From Microbacterium sp. MYb45 (GTDB taxonomy: Bacteria > Actinomycetota > Actinomycetes > Actinomycetales > Microbacteriaceae), in the NCBI RefSeq assembly GCF_002979655.1, contig NZ_PCPG01000001.1, forward strand, positions 186,001 through 250,000: 64,000 bases of DNA, written 5' to 3'. Positions 53,361-61,416 of the stretch are shown here, one piece after another. The translations under genes were made by a program, and so were the position numbers. The first letter of the stretch is position 1; each line of letters begins with the position of its first letter. The notes under the pieces are model-generated. The model had not been told where the DNA came from, ran no database searches, and saw only the letters and a list, made by a program, of their open reading frames with translations.

Positions 53361-54658
53361 GTCGACCGCATTTGCTCTACACCGCCTGGAGCTTTCCCCC
53401 GAGCAGGGCGGGTGGGGTATACCGCGCCCTCGCCACCGTGAATGCGTTCGCGGCGGCAGGCTGGGATGTGACGGTGCTCACCGTGCCCGAGAGCGTCTTC
53501 AGCGGTTCGACGGGAACGGATGCGGCGCTGCTGCAGGAGGTGGATGGCCGGGTCAGGATCGTCCGTGACGAGCCGGATGTTCCCGCCTTCCAGAACGATC
53601 TGACGCGTTGGCCGTGGTTGCGCGCCCGTCAGCCGGAGCTGTACAAGCTCATCGATCTGCGTCGCGATCTGCCGCGGTTTCCGGAACCGAACTACGGACG
53701 CTGGCGCCCTCGCCTCGAGGCCGTCGCGGAGCGGATCCATCGAGAGCACCCTGTCGACGTCGCCATCGGGACAGCGAACCCGCATGTCGATTTCATCCCC
53801 GGCTGGCATCTGAACCGCCGTTTCGGCGTCAGACATGTGATGGACTATCGCGATGCCTGGCAACTCGATGTCTTCTCCGGTCGGCGCCTGATCACGGCTA
53901 CACCGGACGTGCGTCGGTGGGAGCGTCGCCTCATGGCCTCCGCCGACGAGATGTGGTTCGTCAACGAGGCGATCCGATCCTGGCATGCGGCGCAGCATCC
54001 GGGCGAGTCCGAGAAGATGCACGTCGTCGCGAACGGGTTCGATGAGTACGGGAATCCGCTCAGGGTGCCGGTTCGGGACGGGCGTGAACAGGGGCTGGTC
54101 TTCGGCTACATCGGGACCATCACCCCGAAGGTTCCGCTGAAAAACCTGATCCAAGGATGGGCGCGTGCTCGTCGGGAGGAGCCGGCGCTGGCAGGGGCTC
54201 GCCTCGATCTGCGCGGCTACCTCGGGCACTTCGGGGCCGGGGAGGTGGAGACGCAGCGTCTCGTCGCGGAGGCCGAGACGGATGGCATCCGCTACCTCGG
54301 CCCGGTAGCGAAGACGGCGATCTCGGAGACCTACCGCGGGTTCGACGCGCTCGTGCTCGCGCTCGGCACCGGACGCTACGTCACCAGCGGCAAGGTCTAT
54401 GAGTACGCGGCGACCGGAATCCCCGTGGTGTCGGTCCACGATCCCGGGAATGCGGCGAGTGACGTTCTCCGTGGTTCGCCGAGCTGGGTGCCGAGCCGCT
54501 CGCTGTCGGTCGACGATATCGCTGACGCACTCGCAGCGGGCGCCCGCTTGGCCAGGGATCAGACACCGATGGCGCGGGAGGCCGCGCAGGAGTGGGCGGC
54601 GGGTTACTCGCGCACAGCACAGCTCGAACCGCGAATCGCTGCGCTCGCCCCGCGCTGA
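53357..54658 (+). CDS. Family 4-type glycosyltransferase
   Basis: 433 residues, GT-B. YTAWSFPPSRAGGVYRALATVNAF is the typical start of this subgroup; VMDYRDAWQLDVF and VFGYIGTITPKVPLKNLI lie in the hinge region, and SGKVYEYAATGIPVVSVHDPG marks the nucleotide-sugar site. The ATG overlaps the previous stop. It is the last gene of the plus-strand run that begins at 48843 and is convergent with the next gene, with an 11-base gap. Confidence 0.8.
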   Translation: MSRPHLLYTAWSFPPSRAGGVYRALATVNAFAAAGWDVTVLTVPESVFSGSTGTDAALLQEVDGRVRIVRDEPDVPAFQNDLTRWPWLRARQPELYKLIDLRRDLPRFPEPNYGRWRPRLEAVAERIHREHPVDVAIGTANPHVDFIPGWHLNRRFGVRHVMDYRDAWQLDVFSGRRLITATPDVRRWERRLMASADEMWFVNEAIRSWHAAQHPGESEKMHVVANGFDEYGNPLRVPVRDGREQGLVFGYIGTITPKVPLKNLIQGWARARREEPALAGARLDLRGYLGHFGAGEVETQRLVAEAETDGIRYLGPVAKTAISETYRGFDALVLALGTGRYVTSGKVYEYAATGIPVVSVHDPGNAASDVLRGSPSWVPSRSLSVDDIADALAAGARLARDQTPMAREAAQEWAAGYSRTAQLEPRIAALAPR

Positions 54659-54668
54659 GTGCGTCCTG

Positions 54669-55802
54669 TCAGCTACGCAGCCGTGCGATGGCGTCGGTCC
54701 AGCCTTCGATCTGCCGCTCGGATGAGAGGTAGTCGGCGGCGCGATCCGCTCGTTCCTTCCATTCCGCGACCTTCGCGGGAGTGAGGGAGTCCAGGGCGCG
54801 TGCCACGTCCTCCGCGGTGAACCCCGATGCGACCTCCCCGAAGCCGTGACGTTCGACCAGGCCAGCCATGGCGGGGGTGGGGCCGACGATCACCCCGAGT
54901 CTCGCCTGGACGAAGTCGAAGAACTTGTTCGGGAGCGCGAGCCGGTTGTTCGTCGAGGTCGCCGGAAGGATATGGATCCCCACATCGTGGGTGGAGAGTG
55001 TGTCCACGAGTTCGGCGTGGGGTACGGGTGGAAGGACACGGATCCGCGGTCCGATCGCCCGGGCGCGCGCGCGCAGTCGATCGATATACGCCGGGTCGTT
55101 CGGCATGAGATGGAGGGTGAACTCGATGTCGGCGGTCGACATGCCGACAGCTTCGATCATGGTTTCCAGGTGTCGTCCCTGCAACGCGGCGCCGGAGTGA
55201 ACGAGTCGGATCGGCTGTGACACCGGTCGTACCGGGAGGTCGCGCAGACGAGAGGCGTTGACCACGACTCCGGACGAGAGACCGAGCGCGCGATAGCGCT
55301 CGGCGATCTCCTCGGCGACAGTGGTCGTGGACGCAGCGGGAGCAGCGAAGCGCCGCACGAGCCAGGCGTTGTAGGGTCCGCGGAGTCGTGCCCAGCGGGG
55401 GTTGTCGTCGTGGAGACCGGGGAAGTACTCGTGAAGGTCGACGTGAACGCGCCGTGCGGGCGCAATCTGGTAGGCGAGCGGTGCCGCATCGATGTCGTTC
55501 GCGAGGACGATGTCCGCCTGCACGCCACGAAGCGCCTGCCGTGCTGCCCGGTGCAGCGGGGACGTCGCGTGGATGAGGCGGTACGCGCGTAGCCGCAGCA
55601 GCAGCGACTCGATCAGCATCCGCAGCTGCCGAGAACGTCCGCTCGGGGGCTGAGGGAGAACGATGTGGTGCGTTGCTCCGCCAGGCGCAGGGCCCCATCC
55701 CGCGGTGATGAGTTCGTACGAATCGGAGAACGCGTCGATCTGTCGCAGCAGTCGCGCGTCGGTGGACAGGTTCGAGAATGAGATGATCAGGAGGCGGGTC
55801 AT
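54669..55802 (-). CDS. Family 4-type glycosyltransferase
   Basis: 377 residues. IISFSNLSTDARLLRQIDAF, VHVDLHEYFPGLHDD and LPNKFFDFVQARLGVIVGPT align with the protein at 48843-50051, indicating an old duplication, although the two now lie on opposite strands. Starts four bases inside the preceding minus-strand gene, with which it forms a pair. Confidence 0.8.
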   Translation of the reverse strand: MTRLLIISFSNLSTDARLLRQIDAFSDSYELITAGWGPAPGGATHHIVLPQPPSGRSRQLRMLIESLLLRLRAYRLIHATSPLHRAARQALRGVQADIVLANDIDAAPLAYQIAPARRVHVDLHEYFPGLHDDNPRWARLRGPYNAWLVRRFAAPAASTTTVAEEIAERYRALGLSSGVVVNASRLRDLPVRPVSQPIRLVHSGAALQGRHLETMIEAVGMSTADIEFTLHLMPNDPAYIDRLRARARAIGPRIRVLPPVPHAELVDTLSTHDVGIHILPATSTNNRLALPNKFFDFVQARLGVIVGPTPAMAGLVERHGFGEVASGFTAEDVARALDSLTPAKVAEWKERADRAADYLSSERQIEGWTDAIARLRS

Positions 55803-56902
55803 CGTGCGCCCTTCCGGTGCATGCTCATCGCCTGTTCGAATGCTGCTTCGTATCCTCGCAGCACCGCGGATTCCGAGAACCTCTCGCGGATGGTGGCGGC
55901 GACGGCTTCAGGATCCATCTGGTCGAGATGCTCGCTCACGTCGAGTAGGGCATCCGCGTAGGCTTCAGGCGTGCGCGGCGCGACGAGGCGGCCGTTCTGT
56001 TCGGTCACGTAGTCGCTCTGACCTCCGAACGCGCCCAACACCACGGGACGACCGTGCGAGATCGCCTCGATGGCGCTCAGGCACAGCGTCTCGCCTCGCG
56101 TCGGCAGCAGGAAGACATCGGCCGATGACAGGGCGGCCGAGACTCCATCCGCATCGAGTGACCCATGCAGTGTGATGCCGTCGTCGCCGGCGGTGAGGTC
56201 CTCGATCTGGGAGCGCAGTGGGCCTTCGCCGACCCAATCCAAGGTCGTTGGCACACCGCGTCGGCGCAGTTCCTGCACGGTGCGGACTGCGAGCATCGGA
56301 TCCTTGCCCTTCACGAGGTGCCCCACCGCCACCAGACGGAGGACCGAGGCGTCGCGCACGATAGGCACAGGCATCGCCTCGCGGACGACGGACGGGACGA
56401 TCATCGTCGGTCCCGTCCGGAATCGTTGGACTTGAGTGAGAAGGTGGCTGCTCACCGCGGTGACCACGTCGGGGCGGCGAAGCAACCGGCCCGTCAGCCG
56501 AAGCACGAGGCGTCCGCGATCGGTGAGCGAGGTGGGATCGCCGATCCCCGACCAGTGCTCCGAGTGAACCCAGGGCTTGGCCATCCTGTGGCCCTGGAAG
56601 GGGAGGAGCGATTGGAACGCGTGAGTGTGCACGAGATCGAACCCAGGGCTCAGAGTCCGTATGCGCCGCCACGCGGAGAGCAGGTCTCCCGGGCGGGACC
56701 GTGACATCGGCACGCGGTGTACGGGAAAGGTCGAAGTGGCGTCGGCTTCCAGATCGGCAGTCCTCAGCAGCGCAGGGTCCACGAGATGGACAAGCTCGAC
56801 CTCGTGGGACGAGCTGATGAGCTCCGTGTCGCGCTGGACGAAGACCCCCGCGATCGGGGACGCGATCGTCGGATACCAGGGCGTGATGACGAGGATGCGC
56901 AC
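55799..56902 (-). CDS. Family 4 glycosyltransferase
   Basis: 367 residues. Classical GT4: VITPWYPTIASPIAGVFVQ, LVHTHAFQSLLPFQG, LRLVAVGHLVKGKDP and a complete E-x7-E site in RGETLCLSAIEAISHGRPVV. Leads the two-gene minus-strand unit. The GTG at 56902 has TACCGT six bases upstream. Confidence 0.85.
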   Translation of the reverse strand: MRILVITPWYPTIASPIAGVFVQRDTELISSSHEVELVHLVDPALLRTADLEADATSTFPVHRVPMSRSRPGDLLSAWRRIRTLSPGFDLVHTHAFQSLLPFQGHRMAKPWVHSEHWSGIGDPTSLTDRGRLVLRLTGRLLRRPDVVTAVSSHLLTQVQRFRTGPTMIVPSVVREAMPVPIVRDASVLRLVAVGHLVKGKDPMLAVRTVQELRRRGVPTTLDWVGEGPLRSQIEDLTAGDDGITLHGSLDADGVSAALSSADVFLLPTRGETLCLSAIEAISHGRPVVLGAFGGQSDYVTEQNGRLVAPRTPEAYADALLDVSEHLDQMDPEAVAATIRERFSESAVLRGYEAAFEQAMSMHRKGAR

Positions 56903-56908
56903 TTCCCT

Positions 56909-56914
56909 ACGGTA
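56909..56914 (-). promoter_or_regulatory. -10 box, leaderless start of the minus-strand glycosyltransferase pair
   Basis: TACCGT on the minus strand six bases before the GTG at 56902; the divergent wecB box lies 28 bases away. Confidence 0.5.
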
Positions 56915-56941
56915 CCAACCGAATTCCCTGACGCGGCCGCC

Positions 56942-56947
56942 TAGACT
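56942..56947 (+). promoter_or_regulatory. -10 box, leaderless start of the 2-epimerase gene
   Basis: TAGACT eight bases before the GTG at 56956. Confidence 0.45.
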
Positions 56948-56955
56948 TGTGTCCC

Positions 56956-58038
56956 GTGAAGATCGTCAGCGTCGTGGGCGCGCGCCCACAGTTCGTCAAG
57001 CTCGCCCCCATCCACAAGGCCGCGCTCGCCGCGGGCGTCGAGCACATCATCGTCCACACGGGCCAGCACTACGACCCGATGCTCTCCGATGTGTTCTTCG
57101 AAGACCTCGGAATCGGGAGCCCAGACGTGCATCTCGGCGTCGGCAGCGGCTCCCACGGTGTGCAGACCGGGGCAATGCTCGCGGCGCTCGATGCGGTGTT
57201 CGACGAGCACCGCCCGGACTGGGTTCTGGTCTACGGCGACACGAACTCCACGGTAGCTGCGGCGCTGAGCGCGGTGAAGATGCACATCCCCGTCGCGCAC
57301 CTCGAAGCGGGCCTTCGCAGCTTCAACCGACGCATGCCCGAGGAGCACAACCGTGTGATGACCGATCACGCCGCCGATCTCCTCCTCGCGCCGACGCAGG
57401 TCGCAGTCGACCATCTCGCCAGTGAGGGTCTTGCCGCCCGCACCGCCCTTGTGGGGGATGTGATGACCGACGTCCTGTTCGAAATCCGTGATGAGGTCGG
57501 GTCTCGCCGGTCGATGCTGGTCGAGGAGCTGGGCCTGACTCCCGGCGGCTACTACGTCGCGACGATCCATCGCGCCGAGAACACCGACGATCCCGCTCGA
57601 CTCACGGAGGTCGTCGATGCGCTCGGCGGGCTCGACAAGCCCGTGGTCCTGCTCGCGCACCCGCGGGTGGTCGCGAAGGCCGCCGCGCACGGGATCGCGC
57701 TCACCCAGGGCTCCCTCGTCGCCCACCAGTCGCTCGCTTACCCGGAACTGATCGCTGCCGCGCTCTCCAGCGCGGGTGTGGTCACCGACTCCGGAGGTCT
57801 CCAGAAAGAAGCATTCCTGCTGCGCGTGCCGTGCACGACGGTGCGGACCGAGACGGAATGGGTCGAGACCGTCCAGCTTGGATGGAACGTGCTGGCGAAC
57901 ACAGCCGCCGAGATCTCCGCCGGCGTCACGCGACCTCGCCCCGGTGAGACCTCCGAAGCGCCCTACGGAGACGGCCATGCCGCGGAGCGTGTGATCCAGG
58001 AGCTGATCAGAGCCGCTGAGGAGACGTCGCTCGCGTGA
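56956..58038 (+). CDS. wecB: UDP-GlcNAc 2-epimerase family protein (WecB or WbpI type)
   Basis: 360 residues, non-hydrolysing epimerase: VVGARPQFVKLAPIHKA, VHTGQHYDPMLSDVFFEDL, VYGDTNSTVAAALSA, HLEAGLRSFNRRMPEEHNR and VVTDSGGLQKEAFLL are all intact. It could make UDP-ManNAc (WecB) or invert UDP-GlcNAc(3NAc)A to UDP-ManNAc(3NAc)A (WbpI); the two are hard to separate by eye, and the wbpDEB genes favour WbpI. A TTG at 56947 is possible but less likely than the GTG. Overlaps the acyltransferase by four bases. Confidence 0.88.
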   Translation: MKIVSVVGARPQFVKLAPIHKAALAAGVEHIIVHTGQHYDPMLSDVFFEDLGIGSPDVHLGVGSGSHGVQTGAMLAALDAVFDEHRPDWVLVYGDTNSTVAAALSAVKMHIPVAHLEAGLRSFNRRMPEEHNRVMTDHAADLLLAPTQVAVDHLASEGLAARTALVGDVMTDVLFEIRDEVGSRRSMLVEELGLTPGGYYVATIHRAENTDDPARLTEVVDALGGLDKPVVLLAHPRVVAKAAAHGIALTQGSLVAHQSLAYPELIAAALSSAGVVTDSGGLQKEAFLLRVPCTTVRTETEWVETVQLGWNVLANTAAEISAGVTRPRPGETSEAPYGDGHAAERVIQELIRAAEETSLA

Positions 58039-60101
58039 CCTCGGTCGAGACCGTCAGCCGAACTCGTCGCGAGTTCCGGACCGATGTCCAGGGGCTTCGG
58101 GCGGTCGCGGTCGGGCTGGTGCTCCTCTACCATGCGGGCGTGCCCTTCCTGACGGGCGGCTATGTGGGTGTCGATGTCTTCTTCGTCATCTCCGGGTTCC
58201 TGATCTCAAGTCACCTGATGGAGTCTCTCGAGCGGGACGGCCGCATCCGCTTCGCCGATTTCTATGCCAGACGCATCCGGCGGATACTCCCTGCTTCGCT
58301 CGTCGTCGCCGTGCTCACGGCAATCGCGGCGATCATCTTCTATCCGCCGCTGGCGCTCGAGGGCGTCCTGCGTGACGCGCTCGCGACCATCCTGTACGTG
58401 CCCAACATCTGGTTCGCGATCCAGGACACGGACTATCTTGCGGATCACGCCGCTTCTCCCTACCAGCACTACTGGTCGCTCGGAGTGGAAGAGCAGTTCT
58501 ACCTGGTATGGCCGCTGATCCTCCTCCTCCTGGTGTTCCTCGTTCGCAGGCGCAGAGCCCTCATCGTCGGCGGCATCGCAGTGCTCGCGGTGGCGAGTCT
58601 GCTCAGCGGAGTGCTGCTGACCCCCATCGACCAGCCGTCGGCCTTCTTCCTGCTTCCGACCCGCGCGTGGGAGTTGCTGGCCGGTGGGCTTGTGGGAGCG
58701 GTGCTGCTGCGTGGTGCCCTGCGACTCCCCGGCTGGATCGAGGCGGTCGGCGGTTGGGTCGGACTTGCCATGATCGTGGGAGCCGCACTGCTGTACGACG
58801 ACAGCACGGTATTTCCCGGCACAGCGGCACTACTTCCGGTCCTGGGCACGGCGCTCGTGATCCTGTTCGGTGCGCGGGGGCGGGCGATGGGCCCAACCGG
58901 AGTGCTCTCGCTCGGACCGATGCAATTCGTCGGGTTGATCTCCTACTCTCTCTATCTCGTGCACTGGCCCCTGCTGATCGTGACGCAGGCCGCCGTCGGC
59001 GACCAGAATCCGCTCAGCCTCGCCGTGAAGTTGTTCGTGGGGATCGTGATAGCCCTGCCGCTCGCCTGGCTGCTGTTCCGATTCATCGAGAGCCCGCTGC
59101 GTCGGCCCCGTGTACTCGTGGGCAGGCCCGCTCGGGTGACCCTCTGGGGAACCCTTGCGCTGACTTTGGTGCTGGTGGCTGGAACGCTCGGCGCGGTGCA
59201 ATGGGCCGCGACGCGGGACGTCGGCACCGGCGATGCGGTCGCGGTCGCGCCGGACTTCCCCGTGTCGCCCCCCAACGGCACGCCTTTCGTGCCGCGCAAC
59301 ATCACGCCGGAACTGGAGGCCGTTGCGGATGACATCCCGCCGATGCATCGCGATGGGTGCCACTACGACGCGAAGCGCGAAGACGTGCAGGACTGCCACT
59401 ACGCGGACCTCGACGGCACACGGACGATCGCGGTCTTCGGTGATTCGCATTCTGCGCAGTGGTTCCCCGCCGTGGAGGAATTCGCGGACGACGAGGGGGG
59501 TATCCGCATCGACACATATACGAAGTCCTCCTGCCCGGCGGCAGATGTGACGGTGCTGGACAAGGGTGTTCCCTACACATCGTGCGATCGATGGCGCGAC
59601 GCCGTTCTGGAGGCGCTGGTCGCCGATCCGCCCGACCTCGTCGTGATATCGAATTACGCGAACCTTGCGCTCGCGGGTGTCGCAGACCAGGAGTCGCGCT
59701 CCAGGGCGTGGAGAGACGGGGTCGAGCGCACCGTCGGTCGCCTCAGAGACGCCGGAAGCGAGGTCCTGGTGATTGCAGACACGCCGCGGTTCGCCGTGTC
59801 TCCCGCCATCTGCGCATCGTCCAACGTCCTGGATGTCACGCCGTGCGCGGGCGAGCGTGCGGAAGTGCTCGATGCCGATTTCGCTGCCCAGGAGCATGCT
59901 GCGGCAGAAGCAGCCGGCGCGGTCTACGTCGACCTCAACGACTACATCTGCACTCAGGACAGCTGCCCGGTGATAATCGACAACATGTTGGTGTATTTCG
60001 ACGTGAACCACCTGACGGCGACCGTGGTCTCCTATCTCGAGCCGGCGCTCGAGCCGACGTTCGCCTCGCTGCTCGGCATCGACGCCGGAACCGACCCGTA
60101 G
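58035..60101 (+). CDS. O-acyltransferase, AT3 membrane domain fused to SGNH domain (OatA-like)
   Basis: 688 residues. Ten or eleven transmembrane helices of acyltransferase 3 type, with the R-x10-H motif in LRAVAVGLVLLYHAG and HYWSLGVEEQFYLVWP, then an extracytoplasmic SGNH domain: S471 in FGDSHSAQW and D656/H659 in FDVNHLT complete the triad. Such two-part enzymes O-acetylate glycans outside the membrane. Coupled to the 2-epimerase gene, which suggests a target in the same polymer. Confidence 0.88.
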   Translation: MTSVETVSRTRREFRTDVQGLRAVAVGLVLLYHAGVPFLTGGYVGVDVFFVISGFLISSHLMESLERDGRIRFADFYARRIRRILPASLVVAVLTAIAAIIFYPPLALEGVLRDALATILYVPNIWFAIQDTDYLADHAASPYQHYWSLGVEEQFYLVWPLILLLLVFLVRRRRALIVGGIAVLAVASLLSGVLLTPIDQPSAFFLLPTRAWELLAGGLVGAVLLRGALRLPGWIEAVGGWVGLAMIVGAALLYDDSTVFPGTAALLPVLGTALVILFGARGRAMGPTGVLSLGPMQFVGLISYSLYLVHWPLLIVTQAAVGDQNPLSLAVKLFVGIVIALPLAWLLFRFIESPLRRPRVLVGRPARVTLWGTLALTLVLVAGTLGAVQWAATRDVGTGDAVAVAPDFPVSPPNGTPFVPRNITPELEAVADDIPPMHRDGCHYDAKREDVQDCHYADLDGTRTIAVFGDSHSAQWFPAVEEFADDEGGIRIDTYTKSSCPAADVTVLDKGVPYTSCDRWRDAVLEALVADPPDLVVISNYANLALAGVADQESRSRAWRDGVERTVGRLRDAGSEVLVIADTPRFAVSPAICASSNVLDVTPCAGERAEVLDADFAAQEHAAAEAAGAVYVDLNDYICTQDSCPVIIDNMLVYFDVNHLTATVVSYLEPALEPTFASLLGIDAGTDP

Positions 60102-60104
60102 AAT
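60099..60104 (+). promoter_or_regulatory. -10 box, leaderless start of the dehydrogenase gene
   Basis: TAGAAT seven bases before the ATG at 60112; its first three bases are the stop codon of the acyltransferase. Confidence 0.45.
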
Positions 60105-60111
60105 GGAAACC

Positions 60112-61416
60112 ATGCGTATCGCCGTCGTCGCCCTTGGAAAGATCGGGCTTCCCCTCGCCGTCCAGTTCGCCGATTCCGGTCATGAAGTCGTCGGAGTCGA
60201 CGTGAACCAGAGGGCCGTCGACACGATCAACGCGGGCCTCGAGCCGTTCCCCGGTGAGGCGCACCTCCAGGAGAAGCTCGCCGAGCTCGTCCCGTCGAGA
60301 AGGCTTCGCGCGACGACCAACTACGCCGAGGCCATCCCCGGTGCGGACGCGGTCGTATTGGTCGCCCCCGTCTTCGTGAACGACGAGACCTGGGAGCCGG
60401 ACTTCAAGTACATGGACGCGGCGACCCGGTCCCTCGCCGAGCATCTGACCGCCGGCACCCTGGTCTCGTACGAGACCACCCTCCCCGTCGGCACCACGCG
60501 CGAGCGCTTCACCCCGATGCTCGAGGCCGGTTCCGGTCTCACAGAGGGCACGGACTTCCACGTCGCGTACTCGCCGGAACGCGTGCTCACCGGCCGTGTC
60601 TTCGCCGACCTGCGCAAGTACCCCAAGCTGATCGGTGCGCTCTCCGACGAGGGCAACCGTCGTGCCCGTGAGTTCTACGAAGCCGTCCTGCAGTTCGACG
60701 AGCGCCCCGACCTACCCCGCCCGAACGGCGTTTGGGATCTCGGTACCACCGAGGCCTCCGAGATGGCGAAGCTCGCGGAGACGACTTACCGTGACGTCAA
60801 CATCGGCCTCGCGAACCAGTTCGGCCTGTTCGCCGCATCGCACGGCATCGACGTCTACAAGGTGATCGAGGCCTGCAACTCCCAGCCCTACAGTCACATT
60901 CACCGACCCGGGATCGCCGTCGGCGGGCACTGCATCCCCGTGTACCCGCGTCTGTACCTGTCGACCGATCCCGACGCCGACATCGTCCGCGTCGCGCGCC
61001 AGCTCAACGCCTCGATGCCGGAGCGTCTGGTCGCGCAGGCAGAGGGCATCCTCGGCGACCTGAGCGGTCTGCGCGCCGTCGTCCTCGGTGCGGCATACCG
61101 CGGTGGCGTGAAGGAGACAGCGTTCTCCGGCGTCTTCCCGACGGTCAAGGCACTCAAGGATCGCGGGGCGGAGGTCGTCGTGCACGACCCGCTGTACTCC
61201 GACGAGGAGCTGCGCGGTCTCGGGTTCGAGCCGTACGCGATCGGCGGCGAGGTCGACCTGGCAATCCTGCAGACGGACCACGCCGACTACAAGGAGCTCT
61301 CTCCTGCGCAGTTGCCGGGAATCAAGCTCATCGTGGACGGTCGTGCGGCGACGGACCCTGCGCGTTGGGCGGGCACCCCGCGCATCGTCGTCGGTGCGGC
61401 GAACACCGGAGTCTGA
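60112..61416 (+). CDS. wbpA: UDP-N-acetyl-hexosamine 6-dehydrogenase (WbpA/WecC family)
   Basis: 434 residues. NAD site IAVVALGKIGLPLAVQFAD, VAYSPERVLTGRVFAD, EASEMAKLAETTYRDVNIGLANQF, and the catalytic cysteine C274 in AVGGHCIPVYP. Oxidises C6 of UDP-GlcNAc or UDP-ManNAc to the uronic acid. With the wbpDEB set and the 2-epimerase it completes a route to a 2,3-diacetamido uronic acid. The ATG at 60112 is preferred over the one at 60103 on promoter spacing and family start. VALG replaces the more usual GxG spacing at the first glycine. Confidence 0.87.
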   Translation: MRIAVVALGKIGLPLAVQFADSGHEVVGVDVNQRAVDTINAGLEPFPGEAHLQEKLAELVPSRRLRATTNYAEAIPGADAVVLVAPVFVNDETWEPDFKYMDAATRSLAEHLTAGTLVSYETTLPVGTTRERFTPMLEAGSGLTEGTDFHVAYSPERVLTGRVFADLRKYPKLIGALSDEGNRRAREFYEAVLQFDERPDLPRPNGVWDLGTTEASEMAKLAETTYRDVNIGLANQFGLFAASHGIDVYKVIEACNSQPYSHIHRPGIAVGGHCIPVYPRLYLSTDPDADIVRVARQLNASMPERLVAQAEGILGDLSGLRAVVLGAAYRGGVKETAFSGVFPTVKALKDRGAEVVVHDPLYSDEELRGLGFEPYAIGGEVDLAILQTDHADYKELSPAQLPGIKLIVDGRAATDPARWAGTPRIVVGAANTGV

